Numbered from the stretch's first letter, positions 26,236 to 34,149 are shown. The stretch: DNA of 64,000 nucleotides from Treponema sp. (GCA_016288205.1 JAEEYO010000054.1:109589-173588), one strand, 5' to 3'. Numbers and translations: made by a program. Notes: generated by a model from the letters alone, not told the origin.

Positions 26236-26910
26236 TTAGATTTGTTCCCAGTTTGGATTTATGTAAGTGACTTTGATTATGCCCGGAAATTTTTCTATGG
26301 ACGAGATGATTTGTGAAGGAATAAGCTGGTCGCTTTCAATGACCATAACGGCGTAACCTCCGCGCTCGTTCCTGAAAAGCTGCATCTGCGCTATGTTGAT
26401 TTTATTATAGAACAAAAGAGATGTAACCGCCGCAACGTGTCCCGGCTCGTCGCTGTTGTGGACGATAAGCGTCGGCATCTCAGCGTTGCAGTTTACAGTA
26501 ATTCCGTCAATCTTGTTTATCACTATCCTGCCGCCGCCTATGGATGAGGCCTGGACCGCTATTTTTTTTCCGGTCTCACCCTGGAGGCTCAGAACCAAAG
26601 TATTCGGATGTGCGTCAGGGATTTCGACATTGGAAAAGAATACCCTCAGATTTTTTTCCGCCGCAATTTTAAGGCTCTCCGGAATTCTTGTGTCGTCAGG
26701 CCGCATTCCGAGAAGTCCCGCTATGACCGCGCAATCAGTTCCATGCCCCTTGTGAGTGGCAGCAAAACTTCCTGAAAACTGAATGTCCGCATAAACGATT
26801 TCATCCTCAAGAAGTATCTTTGAGACCAATCCTATCCTGACTGCCCCTGCCGTATGAGAACTTGAAGGCCCGACCATAACAGGACCAAGAATATCAAAAA
26901 TAGAACCCAT
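26236..26910 (-). CDS. sdaAB: L-serine dehydratase, iron-sulfur type, beta chain
   Basis: 224 residues. The N-terminal domain begins FDILGPVMVGPSSSHTAGAVRIG, the family hallmark. The C-terminus is an ACT domain (TLIVHNSDEPGHVAAVTSLLFYNKINIAQMQLFRN), which binds serine in related enzymes. A GGAGG site lies before the ATG. Partner of SdaAA downstream. Confidence 0.95.
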   Translation of the reverse strand: MGSIFDILGPVMVGPSSSHTAGAVRIGLVSKILLEDEIVYADIQFSGSFAATHKGHGTDCAVIAGLLGMRPDDTRIPESLKIAAEKNLRVFFSNVEIPDAHPNTLVLSLQGETGKKIAVQASSIGGGRIVINKIDGITVNCNAEMPTLIVHNSDEPGHVAAVTSLLFYNKINIAQMQLFRNERGGYAVMVIESDQLIPSQIISSIEKFPGIIKVTYINPNWEQI

Positions 26911-26988
26911 ATATCCTCCGCTGTTGAAGATATATACAGTTTATTTTTGAGCGGAAAAATTACTTGTAAAATTCGGACCCGCCGCCCC

Positions 26989-28335
26989 CTATCTCACGAG
27001 CCTTTCTTTCGTGCCGCGGATTGTGCTTGCGAAATACGGTATGGCATCAATTCTCTGGAAGGTCGCGCGGTAGTTCCTGAAATAATTGTGGTCGTGAATC
27101 AGCGAGACAAAATCATCAAAGAGGAAGCTTGTGTCCAGTGGGCCTGAGCAAGCCTCGGGATGGAACTGCACGCTGAATGCCGGAATCTTCGTGTAGACAA
27201 GTCCCTCGTTGGTTCCGTCGTTGGTGTTCACAAAACTCGCGAACGCACCCTCGGGCAGGCTAGAGTCCTCCACCGCATATCCGTGGTTCTGGCTTGAGAT
27301 GTAGACGCGCCCCGTGCTTAGCTGCTTTACCGGCTGATTTGCTCCGCGATGTCCGTACTTGAGCTTGATTGTCTTCGCACCGTTCGCAAGGGCAAGAAGC
27401 TGATGACCAAGGCAGATTCCGAAAACGGGAACCTTCTTCTCCAGAATCTTTTTGATTTCTTCTATTATAGTGACATTGTCCTGGGGATCTCCGGGACCGT
27501 TACTAAGCATCACTCCGTCGGGATTCAAAGACAGGATTTTTTCAGCGGTGGTCAGGGCGGGAACAGTCACAACCTCAAGACCGCGTTTCAAAAGCTCACG
27601 GCGTATATTGGCTTTGGCTCCGAAATCCCAGAGCACTACCTTCTTTCCCCTGCCGCCTTTCATCGCGACCTCGGGATCATTTTCCTTCGTACCGTCCGAG
27701 CGCACGGGAACAAATCTGTATGACGCGCTTTCCTTGAAGACTGTCTCCGCACTTTCCTCAATGGCGGACGCTGAGCAGGTCACGCTTTCAACCGCATTCT
27801 CTATTTTATACGCACGGATTTTCTCAAGCAGCTGATTTTTCTCGCTCTCATTTTTCAGGGCCGCGAAGATTTTTTTAGCCTCGTCGCTTTCACCGCTGAC
27901 CAACATTCCGTTCATCACGCCGGACTCACGGAGAACCTTGGTAAGAGAGCGGGTGTCAATGTCGTAAAGTCCGATTACGTTCTGCTTTTTCAGATACTCG
28001 TCCAGATCCCCCCCGCAGCGGAAGTTCGAAGGATCCTCGCACCAAGAGCGCACAATGTAACCACGCACATGACAGGCGGCGCTTTCAAAATCCTTGGGGA
28101 TGATTCCATAATTTCCTATGAGCGGGAAAGTTTGTGTAACGATTTGACCATAATAGCTTGGGTCGGTGAGGGTCTCTATGTAACCGTTCATTCCGGTAGT
28201 GAAAACGGCTTCCCCGATGATTACGCCGGAAGCTCCAAAACTTTTTCCTTCAAAGACCTGTCCGTTTGCAAGCACAAGGCAGGCGTCCGATTTGTTAAAT
28301 GCTTCGATACTCATACCGGGACTATACACTAGCAT
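26989..28335 (-). CDS. carA: Carbamoyl-phosphate synthase small (glutaminase) chain
   Basis: 448 residues, longer than the usual about 360-385. It supplies ammonia from glutamine for carbamoyl phosphate. The N-terminal domain (LVLANGQVFEGKSFGASG...VFTTGMNGYIETLTDPSYYGQIV) is followed by the class I amidotransferase with nucleophile Cys in VFGICLGHQ and the His/Glu pair in VQFHPEA. Extra length comes from an insertion before VVLWDFGAK (around 200-235) and a C-terminal tail after FVSLIHD. The ATG at 28335 has GGGGGAA upstream; the later ATG at 28314 has none. carB is not in the window. Confidence 0.92.
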   Translation of the reverse strand: MLVYSPGMSIEAFNKSDACLVLANGQVFEGKSFGASGVIIGEAVFTTGMNGYIETLTDPSYYGQIVTQTFPLIGNYGIIPKDFESAACHVRGYIVRSWCEDPSNFRCGGDLDEYLKKQNVIGLYDIDTRSLTKVLRESGVMNGMLVSGESDEAKKIFAALKNESEKNQLLEKIRAYKIENAVESVTCSASAIEESAETVFKESASYRFVPVRSDGTKENDPEVAMKGGRGKKVVLWDFGAKANIRRELLKRGLEVVTVPALTTAEKILSLNPDGVMLSNGPGDPQDNVTIIEEIKKILEKKVPVFGICLGHQLLALANGAKTIKLKYGHRGANQPVKQLSTGRVYISSQNHGYAVEDSSLPEGAFASFVNTNDGTNEGLVYTKIPAFSVQFHPEACSGPLDTSFLFDDFVSLIHDHNYFRNYRATFQRIDAIPYFASTIRGTKERLVR

Positions 28336-28361
28336 TTTTCCCCCGATTTTTCAAGTACCCC

Positions 28362-28390
28362 TTGCCATTTTCCTACCAATATGGTAGATT
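28362..28390 (+). promoter_or_regulatory. Promoter with internal palindromic operator
   Basis: TTGCCA (28362-28367), a 17-bp spacer and TAGATT (28385-28390). A perfect palindrome CTACCA-ata-TGGTAG at 28373-28387 fills the spacer and touches the -10. It is directed toward LysR and the palindromic element; a repressor or LysR itself could bind here. Confidence 0.6.
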
Positions 28391-28411
28391 TTACTCTATG
28401 TATATGAGGAG

Positions 28412-28571
28412 GGCAAGTGCCGAGCCCTTTTGAAGTGTATATAAAATTGGTGTAAGCAAGGTTCCTGCGGGAAAAAACATCTGCACAAGCATAGCGCGGA
28501 AGCCGTTTTTTCCCGCAGGGTTCTCGCTGAAACCAATTTTTTTTAGAATTTATGAGACTCGGCATTTGACC
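28412..28571 (+). repeat. Palindromic element A with terminator-like core
   Basis: A 160-bp nested palindrome. Outer arms are ggcaagtgccgag and ctcggcatttgacc, middle arms aaaattggt/accaatttt (28443-28451 and 28532-28540), and the inner perfect 15-bp arms are at 28464-28478 and 28505-28519. A T8 run follows the middle stem (28537-28544), so the core also serves as a terminator on the plus strand. It lies in the LysR leader. It shares the 11-nt end GGCAAGTGCCG with the element at 30300-30618. Confidence 0.6.
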
Positions 28572-28583
28572 TAGGAGTGGAAG

Positions 28584-29507
28584 ATGACCATACAACAGGT
28601 ACGATATGTGATAGGAATCGCGGAGGCAGGATCGTTCAACAAGGCGGCGGAAAAACTCTTCATCGCACAGCCGTCGCTCACAAGCACGATTCATGATCTG
28701 GAAAATGAACTGGGCATACAGATTTTCAACCGCAACGGAAGGGGCGTGACACTCACCGCGGACGGAGAGGAATTTCTTGCCAACGCGAGACAGCTTTATT
28801 TCAACTATCTGAACGTCATCGACCGCTACAAAAACGGAAGCCAGATGAAAAAGAGATTCGGAATCTCCACGCAGCACTACTCCTTCGCGCTCAAAAGTTT
28901 CGTGGAGATGGTCAAGCACTTCAACACAACCGAATATGAGTTCGCAATCAGGGAGACTAGGACCAAGGAAGTGATTGAGGATGTGGCGAGCCTGAAAAGT
29001 CAGATCGGAATCCTGTACCTGAGCGACTTCAACAAACAGGTCCTGCAAAAACTCATGCACTCAAAAAATCTGATTTTCCATCCGCTTATCTCATGCAAGG
29101 CTTATGTCTACATCTGGAAGGGACATCCGCTCGCAAAGCATGAGTCAATCTCCTTCGAGGAGCTTGAGGATTATCCTTGCCTCTCATTCGAGCAGGACGA
29201 CAACGACTCCGTTTATTTCGCCGAGGAGATTCTAAGCACAAACGAATATCACCGCACGATCAAGACGAACGACCGGGCATCCATGCTGAATCTGATGGTG
29301 GGACTGAACGGCTACACGCTCTGCTCGGGAATCATCAGCGAGGAGCTCAACGGTGACGACTACATCGCAATTCCTTTCCGCGAGAATGACAAGAACATAA
29401 ACCGTGTGATGGAAATCGGCTACATCACCAAAAAAGATTTTATACTCGGCGACGTGGGAACGACATACATTGACGAAATAGAAAAATATCTTGGAATAAA
29501 AAAATAG
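28584..29507 (+). CDS. LysR-family transcription regulator
   Basis: 307 residues. The N-terminal winged helix is clear (QQVRYVIGIAEAGSFNKAAEKLFIAQPSLTSTIHDLENELGIQIFNRNGRGVTLTADGEEFL), followed by a LysR effector-binding domain. AGGAGTGGAAG gives a ribosome site. It is divergent from carA across 248 bp, so carA and itself are candidate targets. The effector is unknown. Confidence 0.92.
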   Translation: MTIQQVRYVIGIAEAGSFNKAAEKLFIAQPSLTSTIHDLENELGIQIFNRNGRGVTLTADGEEFLANARQLYFNYLNVIDRYKNGSQMKKRFGISTQHYSFALKSFVEMVKHFNTTEYEFAIRETRTKEVIEDVASLKSQIGILYLSDFNKQVLQKLMHSKNLIFHPLISCKAYVYIWKGHPLAKHESISFEELEDYPCLSFEQDDNDSVYFAEEILSTNEYHRTIKTNDRASMLNLMVGLNGYTLCSGIISEELNGDDYIAIPFRENDKNINRVMEIGYITKKDFILGDVGTTYIDEIEKYLGIKK

Positions 29508-29546
29508 GACGGCACATAAGGAATCGCTGATTTAGGGGAGGTATTC

Positions 29547-30257
29547 CTAGGGAAGATATTCCCGATTGATGTTCCTGAGCGCGTTGAACATTTTTTCCTT
29601 CGCGTCACGGCTTCCCTGCGTCAGTGCCTCAAGGCGGGACCGGGCATCCTTTCTTCCCGAGTTGTCCTGATATGAGCATGTGCAGGTCGTCGCAATGTAG
29701 CCGGCATTTTTCGCGTACTCCTTTATCATCTCAACGTCGGCATAGCAGAGCGGACGGATTATCGTAAGCGGATATTTCTGATAATGGAACACAGGCGGCA
29801 TGGTGGAGAGCTCGGCTTTGTTCAGCATGTTCATAAGAAGCGTCTCAAGGATGTCGTCAAGGTGATGGCCCAGAACCAGCTTCGTGTATCCGTGCTCCAG
29901 GGCATAGTGCAGAAGCTCGGTGCGTCTTTGGGTCGAGCACCAGTAGCAGTTCATCTTGCGTCCCTCTTTCACCCGGCCAAGCACATTCACAAAAAGACTT
30001 TTCAAATCCACGTTCCATTGCGCGAAAAGCTCACGCAGCCTCGGACTCAGGGAACATGCCTCAAAATCATTTTCAATGTGAATCGCCGTGTAGGTAAAAT
30101 CCGCGTCGGGTCGTCTTGCCCTGTTCGCAAAATATTCCACGAGCGCGGTGGAGTCCTTTCCCCCGGACGCACCTATGAGGATTTTGTCCCCGCTCTCAAT
30201 CATCTTGTAATCATAAATGGCTTTGTCTATCACACTGAAAAGTTTCGGCTGCGGCAT
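29547..30257 (-). CDS. ttcA: TtcA-like tRNA 2-thiocytidine synthetase
   Basis: 236 residues from ATG 30257. The PP-loop ATPase motif SGGKDS lies at 31-36, the CxxC pair at Cys104 and Cys107 (NCYWC), and further cysteines at 192 and 194 (TCTC). TtcA thiolates C32 of certain tRNAs using an iron-sulfur cluster bound by three cysteines. It is slightly shorter than E. coli TtcA. In-frame codons upstream (to 30368) are open but lie in the promoter and palindromic element, so they are excluded. A close TtcA/TtuA-family variant with different tRNA target is possible. Confidence 0.85.
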   Translation of the reverse strand: MPQPKLFSVIDKAIYDYKMIESGDKILIGASGGKDSTALVEYFANRARRPDADFTYTAIHIENDFEACSLSPRLRELFAQWNVDLKSLFVNVLGRVKEGRKMNCYWCSTQRRTELLHYALEHGYTKLVLGHHLDDILETLLMNMLNKAELSTMPPVFHYQKYPLTIIRPLCYADVEMIKEYAKNAGYIATTCTCSYQDNSGRKDARSRLEALTQGSRDAKEKMFNALRNINREYLP

Positions 30258-30264
30258 ACCACGG

Positions 30265-30294
30265 ATTATACATCGATGCGGCTGAATGTGGCAA
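30265..30294 (-). promoter_or_regulatory. Promoter of ttcA, leaderless
   Basis: On the minus strand TTGCCA (30289-30294), an 18-bp spacer and TATAAT (30265-30270). The -10 ends 7 bases before the ATG at 30257 and there is no ribosome site. Confidence 0.7.
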
Positions 30295-30299
30295 GAGGG

Positions 30300-30618
30300 C
30301 TGTATAAGGCAAGTGCAAATATAAATTAAACTTGGGAAATGAAAATCTAAAAGAGGAAACGCTTTCATTTACGGTGAGAATCAAAGCAAGCTGTCGCTTG
30401 CTAAGGAGTTTTGATTTGTTCGCAAAGCTCTCATTTTTCTGTCGAAAAACCATCAAAACTCCCAATCCTTTAGTCAAAGTGCGGTAATAGGAATTGGAGG
30501 TCGCTGTCGCTCCCTTCCGCACAAATGCCTGCTTGTCGCGAACCTCCCCTCCATTACAGCGTTTCCTCTATCAACATTAAATTTCCCATGCATTATTTGC
30601 GGCACTTGCCTTATACAG
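30300..30618. repeat. Palindromic element B, MITE-like, multi-hairpin
   Basis: A 319-bp element with perfect 17-bp terminal inverted repeats (30300-30316 and 30602-30618). Similarity continues inward to about 60 bp, including the arms agaggaaacgct/agcgtttcctct. Inside are further hairpins: agcaag/cttgct near 30391, ggagttttgat/atcaaaactcc, and gtgcgg/ccgcac. No credible gene lies within. The structure suits a non-autonomous mobile element or a structured RNA. No target-site duplication is obvious. Confidence 0.65.
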
Positions 30619-30676
30619 ATTCTTTCACCTCCGCGATTTAGATAAACACCTGCTAACAACAATGGAAAGAAATGGT

Positions 30677-30705
30677 TTGAAAAGAGGAAAAACATGTGCT
30701 ATACT
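30677..30705 (+). promoter_or_regulatory. Promoter of the antitoxin-like gene
   Basis: TTGAAA (30677-30682), a 17-bp spacer and TATACT (30700-30705), about 30 bp before an AGGAGG-led ATG. Confidence 0.65.
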
Positions 30706-30735
30706 TTATATAAAGACCTTGAAAAGGAGGATGCC

Positions 30736-30975
30736 ATGCTTGCCTTGAACGGATATATAGACGGAAACACGCTCATCGCCACCGATGACAGCTTGAAGAA
30801 CTTTCATGGAGATGAGATTTTGATTCGCATCGTGAAGAAAAATGCCCGGCATGAAAACATCGGTGAAATAGAAAAAGCGGAAAAACTGTCTGCACTAAAA
30901 GCGATTGGCGGTGTGCTCAATCAAAACAAAGCGATGACCATTGCTGACATCCGGGCGGAGAGGCTGGGGTTATGA
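30736..30975 (+). CDS. Antitoxin-like small protein, orphaned
   Basis: 79 residues beginning MLALNGYIDGNTLIATDD. An N-terminal swapped-hairpin-like or beta-rich part is followed by a C-terminal helix rich in charge (ADIRAERLGL), the layout of antitoxins that precede PIN-domain toxins in Treponema. The ATG at 30736 has AGGAGG 5 nt upstream; earlier in-frame codons are rejected. Its stop overlaps an ATG (ATGA) as in a toxin-antitoxin operon, but that second frame closes after five codons. Family assignment is from memory of similar treponemal genes. Confidence 0.6.
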   Translation: MLALNGYIDGNTLIATDDSLKNFHGDEILIRIVKKNARHENIGEIEKAEKLSALKAIGGVLNQNKAMTIADIRAERLGL

Positions 30976-30989
30976 TTTTTGATTTATAA
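30972..30989 (+). pseudogene. Five-codon stub of the partner toxin
   Basis: ATG ATT TTT GAT TTA TAA encodes MIFDL, overlapping the antitoxin stop. VapC-type PIN toxins commonly begin MIFDTN or a close variant, so this is probably the 5' remnant of a toxin lost when the neighbouring AT-rich nuclease region joined here. Confidence 0.45.
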
Positions 30990-30991
30990 AA

Positions 30992-31019
30992 TTGACAATT
31001 TTTCAATCTGTGATAAGAT
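30992..31019 (+). promoter_or_regulatory. Promoter of the PD-(D/E)XK gene
   Basis: TTGACA (30992-30997), a 16-bp spacer and TAAGAT (31014-31019). The following AAAGGAGA (31039-31046) is the ribosome site. Confidence 0.6.
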
Positions 31020-31051
31020 TTTTCATATACGAATTTCAAAAGGAGACTTTT

Positions 31052-32104
31052 ACGGCAAGAACAAATTCCAACAGCATTACGAGTATTTTAACAGTTGCAC
31101 TAAATCAAGAAAAATCAGAATTCCGAAAAAAAATGCTTGATTTATTTTCAAAAAAAATCGGAAAAAAAATTGATGACAATAATATATGGTTTTATGACTG
31201 CACACACAGTCCTTTATTATATACAGAGATGAAAGGAACCGAAATAGATATTGTTGCTCGCATTTCAGGGAAGCATAAACCAATAATGATGATTGAAGTA
31301 AAAGCAAGTATTGGAGAATCATTGCAAGATTCGCAAAAGACGGATAGGCAATATCAGAAGACTTCAGAAAAACACAAAATACCATTGGTTTATATTATCC
31401 CTAAGAATTACGTTTATAAAGAAGACATTCCTTCTACTGCAAAGAAAATATACTGGGAAGACATCTTGGAAACCGTTGGAAAATTACCTTCCATTTCCCT
31501 TGAAACTCAGATATCAAGATTTGTCGAAATTTCAGAACGGCAAGGAATTATTTCAAAAGAAGAAAAGAAGCTGTTTTTGAATAAGGAGCTTTTATCAAGA
31601 ATTTACAAGCTCAAAAAGAAAACCTTATCCAAAATAGAAAAAATACTGAAAAACAATAAGAGAAAACCACATAAAGAAGAGTCTCAATGGGGAGTCGGAT
31701 TCTATTATACTAGACTAAAAGCAAATTATTTTATTGGTTTTAATCCTTACTATAAAAAGGAAAAAGATGAAAATTTCTTTGCTCTGGCAATTGAAGAAAC
31801 TTGCAAAAACATAGATTTAGGTGACAGATCTAAAAAACCTCTATACTATGCAGATGGATATTATTTTGTGCCAATTCTAGACAACAACGCTATAGATGGT
31901 GATAAGAAGATATTAACAGAAATACGAAAGGAAATGGAAAAGCTTAAAAATGATTTGCAAGACACAGAAATTAAGGAAAACTTCGGATTATTCTTTTCCC
32001 TTAGAGAAAAAATCGGAGAAAAACAGTTCGATAACCTTTTTACTAAAGAAAAAGAGATAAATGAGTCAAAATATAAAAAAGCAAAAGAAAAGTATATAAA
32101 ATAA
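31052..32104 (+). CDS. PD-(D/E)XK nuclease-like protein with non-standard start
   Basis: About 350 residues. The nuclease core shows D66 in TEIDIVARI and E82-V-K84 in MIEVKA, in the order of PD-(D/E)XK enzymes. The N-terminal NSITSILTVALN recalls the PDDEXK_4 group. The strong site AGGAGA at 31041-31046 has its ideally spaced in-frame codon at 31052, which is ACG, one base from ATG. The first in-frame ATG (31133) would remove the conserved N-terminus. Codon use and composition are much AT-richer than in flanking genes, indicating transfer. A stand-alone defence or repair nuclease is likely; no methylase or helicase partner is adjacent. Confidence 0.65.
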   Translation, partial: TARTNSNSITSILTVALNQEKSEFRKKMLDLFSKKIGKKIDDNNIWFYDCTHSPLLYTEMKGTEIDIVARISGKHKPIMMIEVKASIGESLQDSQKTDRQYQKTSEKHKIPLVYIIPKNYVYKEDIPSTAKKIYWEDILETVGKLPSISLETQISRFVEISERQGIISKEEKKLFLNKELLSRIYKLKKKTLSKIEKILKNNKRKPHKEESQWGVGFYYTRLKANYFIGFNPYYKKEKDENFFALAIEETCKNIDLGDRSKKPLYYADGYYFVPILDNNAIDGDKKILTEIRKEMEKLKNDLQDTEIKENFGLFFSLREKIGEKQFDNLFTKEKEINESKYKKAKEKYIK

Positions 32105-32130
32105 AAGAGTTTATGTCTCAAACAAAAAAA

Positions 32131-32259
32131 GTCACACGGATTCGAAAAAACTACGTTTTTCCTTAGTTACTGAAATGAATACAACATGAATGCTTTTTCA
32201 CCCGAAGTTGCATTTATTACTAGCTATACTTCCAGATGCAATTTTAAAATCCGTGTGAC
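32131..32259. repeat. 129-bp element with 12-bp terminal inverted repeats
   Basis: GTCACACGGATT at 32131-32142 and its exact complement at 32248-32259. A third copy of ten of these bases (AATCCGTGTG) lies at 32311-32320. A further hairpin ATGGC-gtta-GCCAT is at 32292-32305. The 343-bp gap between the nuclease and the AAA gene holds no gene; it looks like one or more small insertions. Confidence 0.5.
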
Positions 32260-32447
32260 ATATTCATTTTCTCTGTACAAGCCCCCAGTGAATGGCGTTA
32301 GCCATGAACAAATCCGTGTGTTCTATATTAAACCACCTCCACTCTAAAAAAACAGCATAAAAAATCGGAAAAATTTTTTCTACTCTATCCTCCTGTGATA
32401 GACCACCTATGTTATAAGGTATACAGACTCAAGACAAGGGGGCATAT

Positions 32448-34130
32448 ATGGCGGGTATGAAAAAGGACGAAGCGGGATTCAAGGTTCTTGACTCAATTTC
32501 TGTTATCACGAAGAAGCTTGCGAAGTCGGGGCTCAAAATCAAGCGGACGAAGGAATTCTCGGAGGCGGAGGAAAGGCTCAACTCTTATTTTAAGACCACG
32601 AGCGGCGGAACATGGATGCTCTGCGGAATCATCTCATATTATTTTGACCACGGAGGAAACACGTGCAACTTCAACAATCTGTCCGAGTTTTTCTGCATGC
32701 CTGTGATGGGCGTAATCGCATATAAGGATGATGTCGAGTCCCTGCTTTCCAAGGGCTACATAATCAACACGATGGGGCTGAACGAGGAGGAGGTCAATCT
32801 TAAGAATGAGTTTGAGCTTTCGACGGAACTTCTCAACAGCATTCTTCACAACAAGAAAATCAGCATCACGAAAAGGAAAAAGAAAGGAGCCTCCATAATT
32901 GACCTGATCAAAAAACTCGGAACCATGATAGAAAGCTCCGAAGAATGGTCTTACAAAGTGTCGGAAACAAGAACCCAAGAAATAAAATATAGGAACAATG
33001 ATTTTTTCTCACAAACCAAATCTCTTCTTTCGAACGACATCTGTGCGCGAATGTTCTTTTATGACTGCTGCTCCGACATGCTGGCCGGGCACACATCGAA
33101 TCTGAACAGCACAATAAATGACGTATATGAGGATGTCGCGGACAGATTTTTTGTCGGAAAATCATTTCTGAACGACGATAACATTCTGCTTAAGACAGGG
33201 CTGCTTGAGTTCACGAACAAGGGAAACATGTCGGACTCCCAGCTCGAAATCACATCAAAGGCAAAGGAAATGCTGCTCGGCGAAAATGCGAGGCTGTTCT
33301 TAAAATCAGCGAAGGGCACGGACATTATCAGGCCGGAAGACATAAAACAAAAGCCGCTTTTTTACAGCAAGGAAAACGAGGCGGAAATCCAACGTCTGAA
33401 ATCATCCCTGCACGAGGAGAAACTCAGGTCAATTCAGGAGCGACTTTCAGAAAAGGGGCTCGCAAGGGGAATCGCGGTTTTGCTTTACGGTGCGCCCGGA
33501 ACAGGCAAGACGGAGAGCGTGTATCAGATTGCGAGGGAGACAGGGAGGGAGATTCTTCACGTGGACATAAGCAGCTCCAAATCCTGCTGGTTCGGCGAGA
33601 GTGAAAAAATCATCAAGAAAATTTTCACCGACTACAAACAGATGTGCAAATCAGCTGGAACAAACGCGGACGGAAAGATGCCCATCCTTCTTTTCAACGA
33701 GGCCGACGGAATTCTTTCAAAGCGCAGGGAGTCAACCAGCGGAAATCTCGCGCAGACCGAAAACGCCATGCAGAACATAATCCTTGAGGAGATGGAGAAA
33801 CTTGAGGGCATAATGATTTGCACGACGAACCTTGCCGACAACCTCGACCCGGCATTTGAGAGACGTTTCCTTTTCAAAATCAAATTTGAGAATCCGACGC
33901 TTGAGGCGAAGGAAAAAATCTGGAGGTCAAAGCTGGAATGGCTCGACGAGGATGAGATTGCCCATGTCGCCGGGAGCTACGATTTGAGCGGGGGACAGAT
34001 TGACAACATCGTGCGCAAAATCACGATGGACGAGGTTCTGACCGGCAAGAGACCGAATCACCATGAGCTGAGTGAACTCTGCAAAAACGAGAGGCTCGGA
34101 AGCGTGGAGAGGAAAATCGGATTTTTCTGA
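32448..34130 (+). CDS. AAA+ ATPase, function unknown
   Basis: 560 residues. An N-terminal about 300-residue region of unknown fold precedes one AAA+ module: Walker A GAPGTGKT (348-355), ISSSKSCWFGESEK (pore-loop position), Walker B LLFNEADG (416-420 FNEAD, with Asn where most AAA proteins have Asp), sensor 1 ICTTN, arginine-finger region FERRF, and sensor 2 near SGGQIDNIVRK. A single classical AAA domain suggests a hexameric remodeler. It follows the accessory nuclease region, but its base composition resembles the chromosome. GGGGG lies before the ATG. Confidence 0.8.
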   Translation: MAGMKKDEAGFKVLDSISVITKKLAKSGLKIKRTKEFSEAEERLNSYFKTTSGGTWMLCGIISYYFDHGGNTCNFNNLSEFFCMPVMGVIAYKDDVESLLSKGYIINTMGLNEEEVNLKNEFELSTELLNSILHNKKISITKRKKKGASIIDLIKKLGTMIESSEEWSYKVSETRTQEIKYRNNDFFSQTKSLLSNDICARMFFYDCCSDMLAGHTSNLNSTINDVYEDVADRFFVGKSFLNDDNILLKTGLLEFTNKGNMSDSQLEITSKAKEMLLGENARLFLKSAKGTDIIRPEDIKQKPLFYSKENEAEIQRLKSSLHEEKLRSIQERLSEKGLARGIAVLLYGAPGTGKTESVYQIARETGREILHVDISSSKSCWFGESEKIIKKIFTDYKQMCKSAGTNADGKMPILLFNEADGILSKRRESTSGNLAQTENAMQNIILEEMEKLEGIMICTTNLADNLDPAFERRFLFKIKFENPTLEAKEKIWRSKLEWLDEDEIAHVAGSYDLSGGQIDNIVRKITMDEVLTGKRPNHHELSELCKNERLGSVERKIGFF

Positions 34131-34149
34131 GAATGTTAATCCGAAAACA

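Noticed and set aside
28397..28548. 6S RNA
   Set aside because: The rod-like fold is suggestive, but the nested perfect palindromes and the end shared with element B fit a repeat element better, and no 6S signature was recognised.
28329..29060. Minus-strand frame over carA start and LysR
   Set aside because: Antisense to the LysR gene and to palindromic element A; no motif.
30211..30522. Minus-strand frame over the ttcA promoter
   Set aside because: It covers the promoter and palindromic element B, and its translation follows the inverted repeats rather than a protein family.
30300..30618. Retron msr-msd or group II intron RNA
   Set aside because: No reverse transcriptase gene nearby and no recognised intron domain V.
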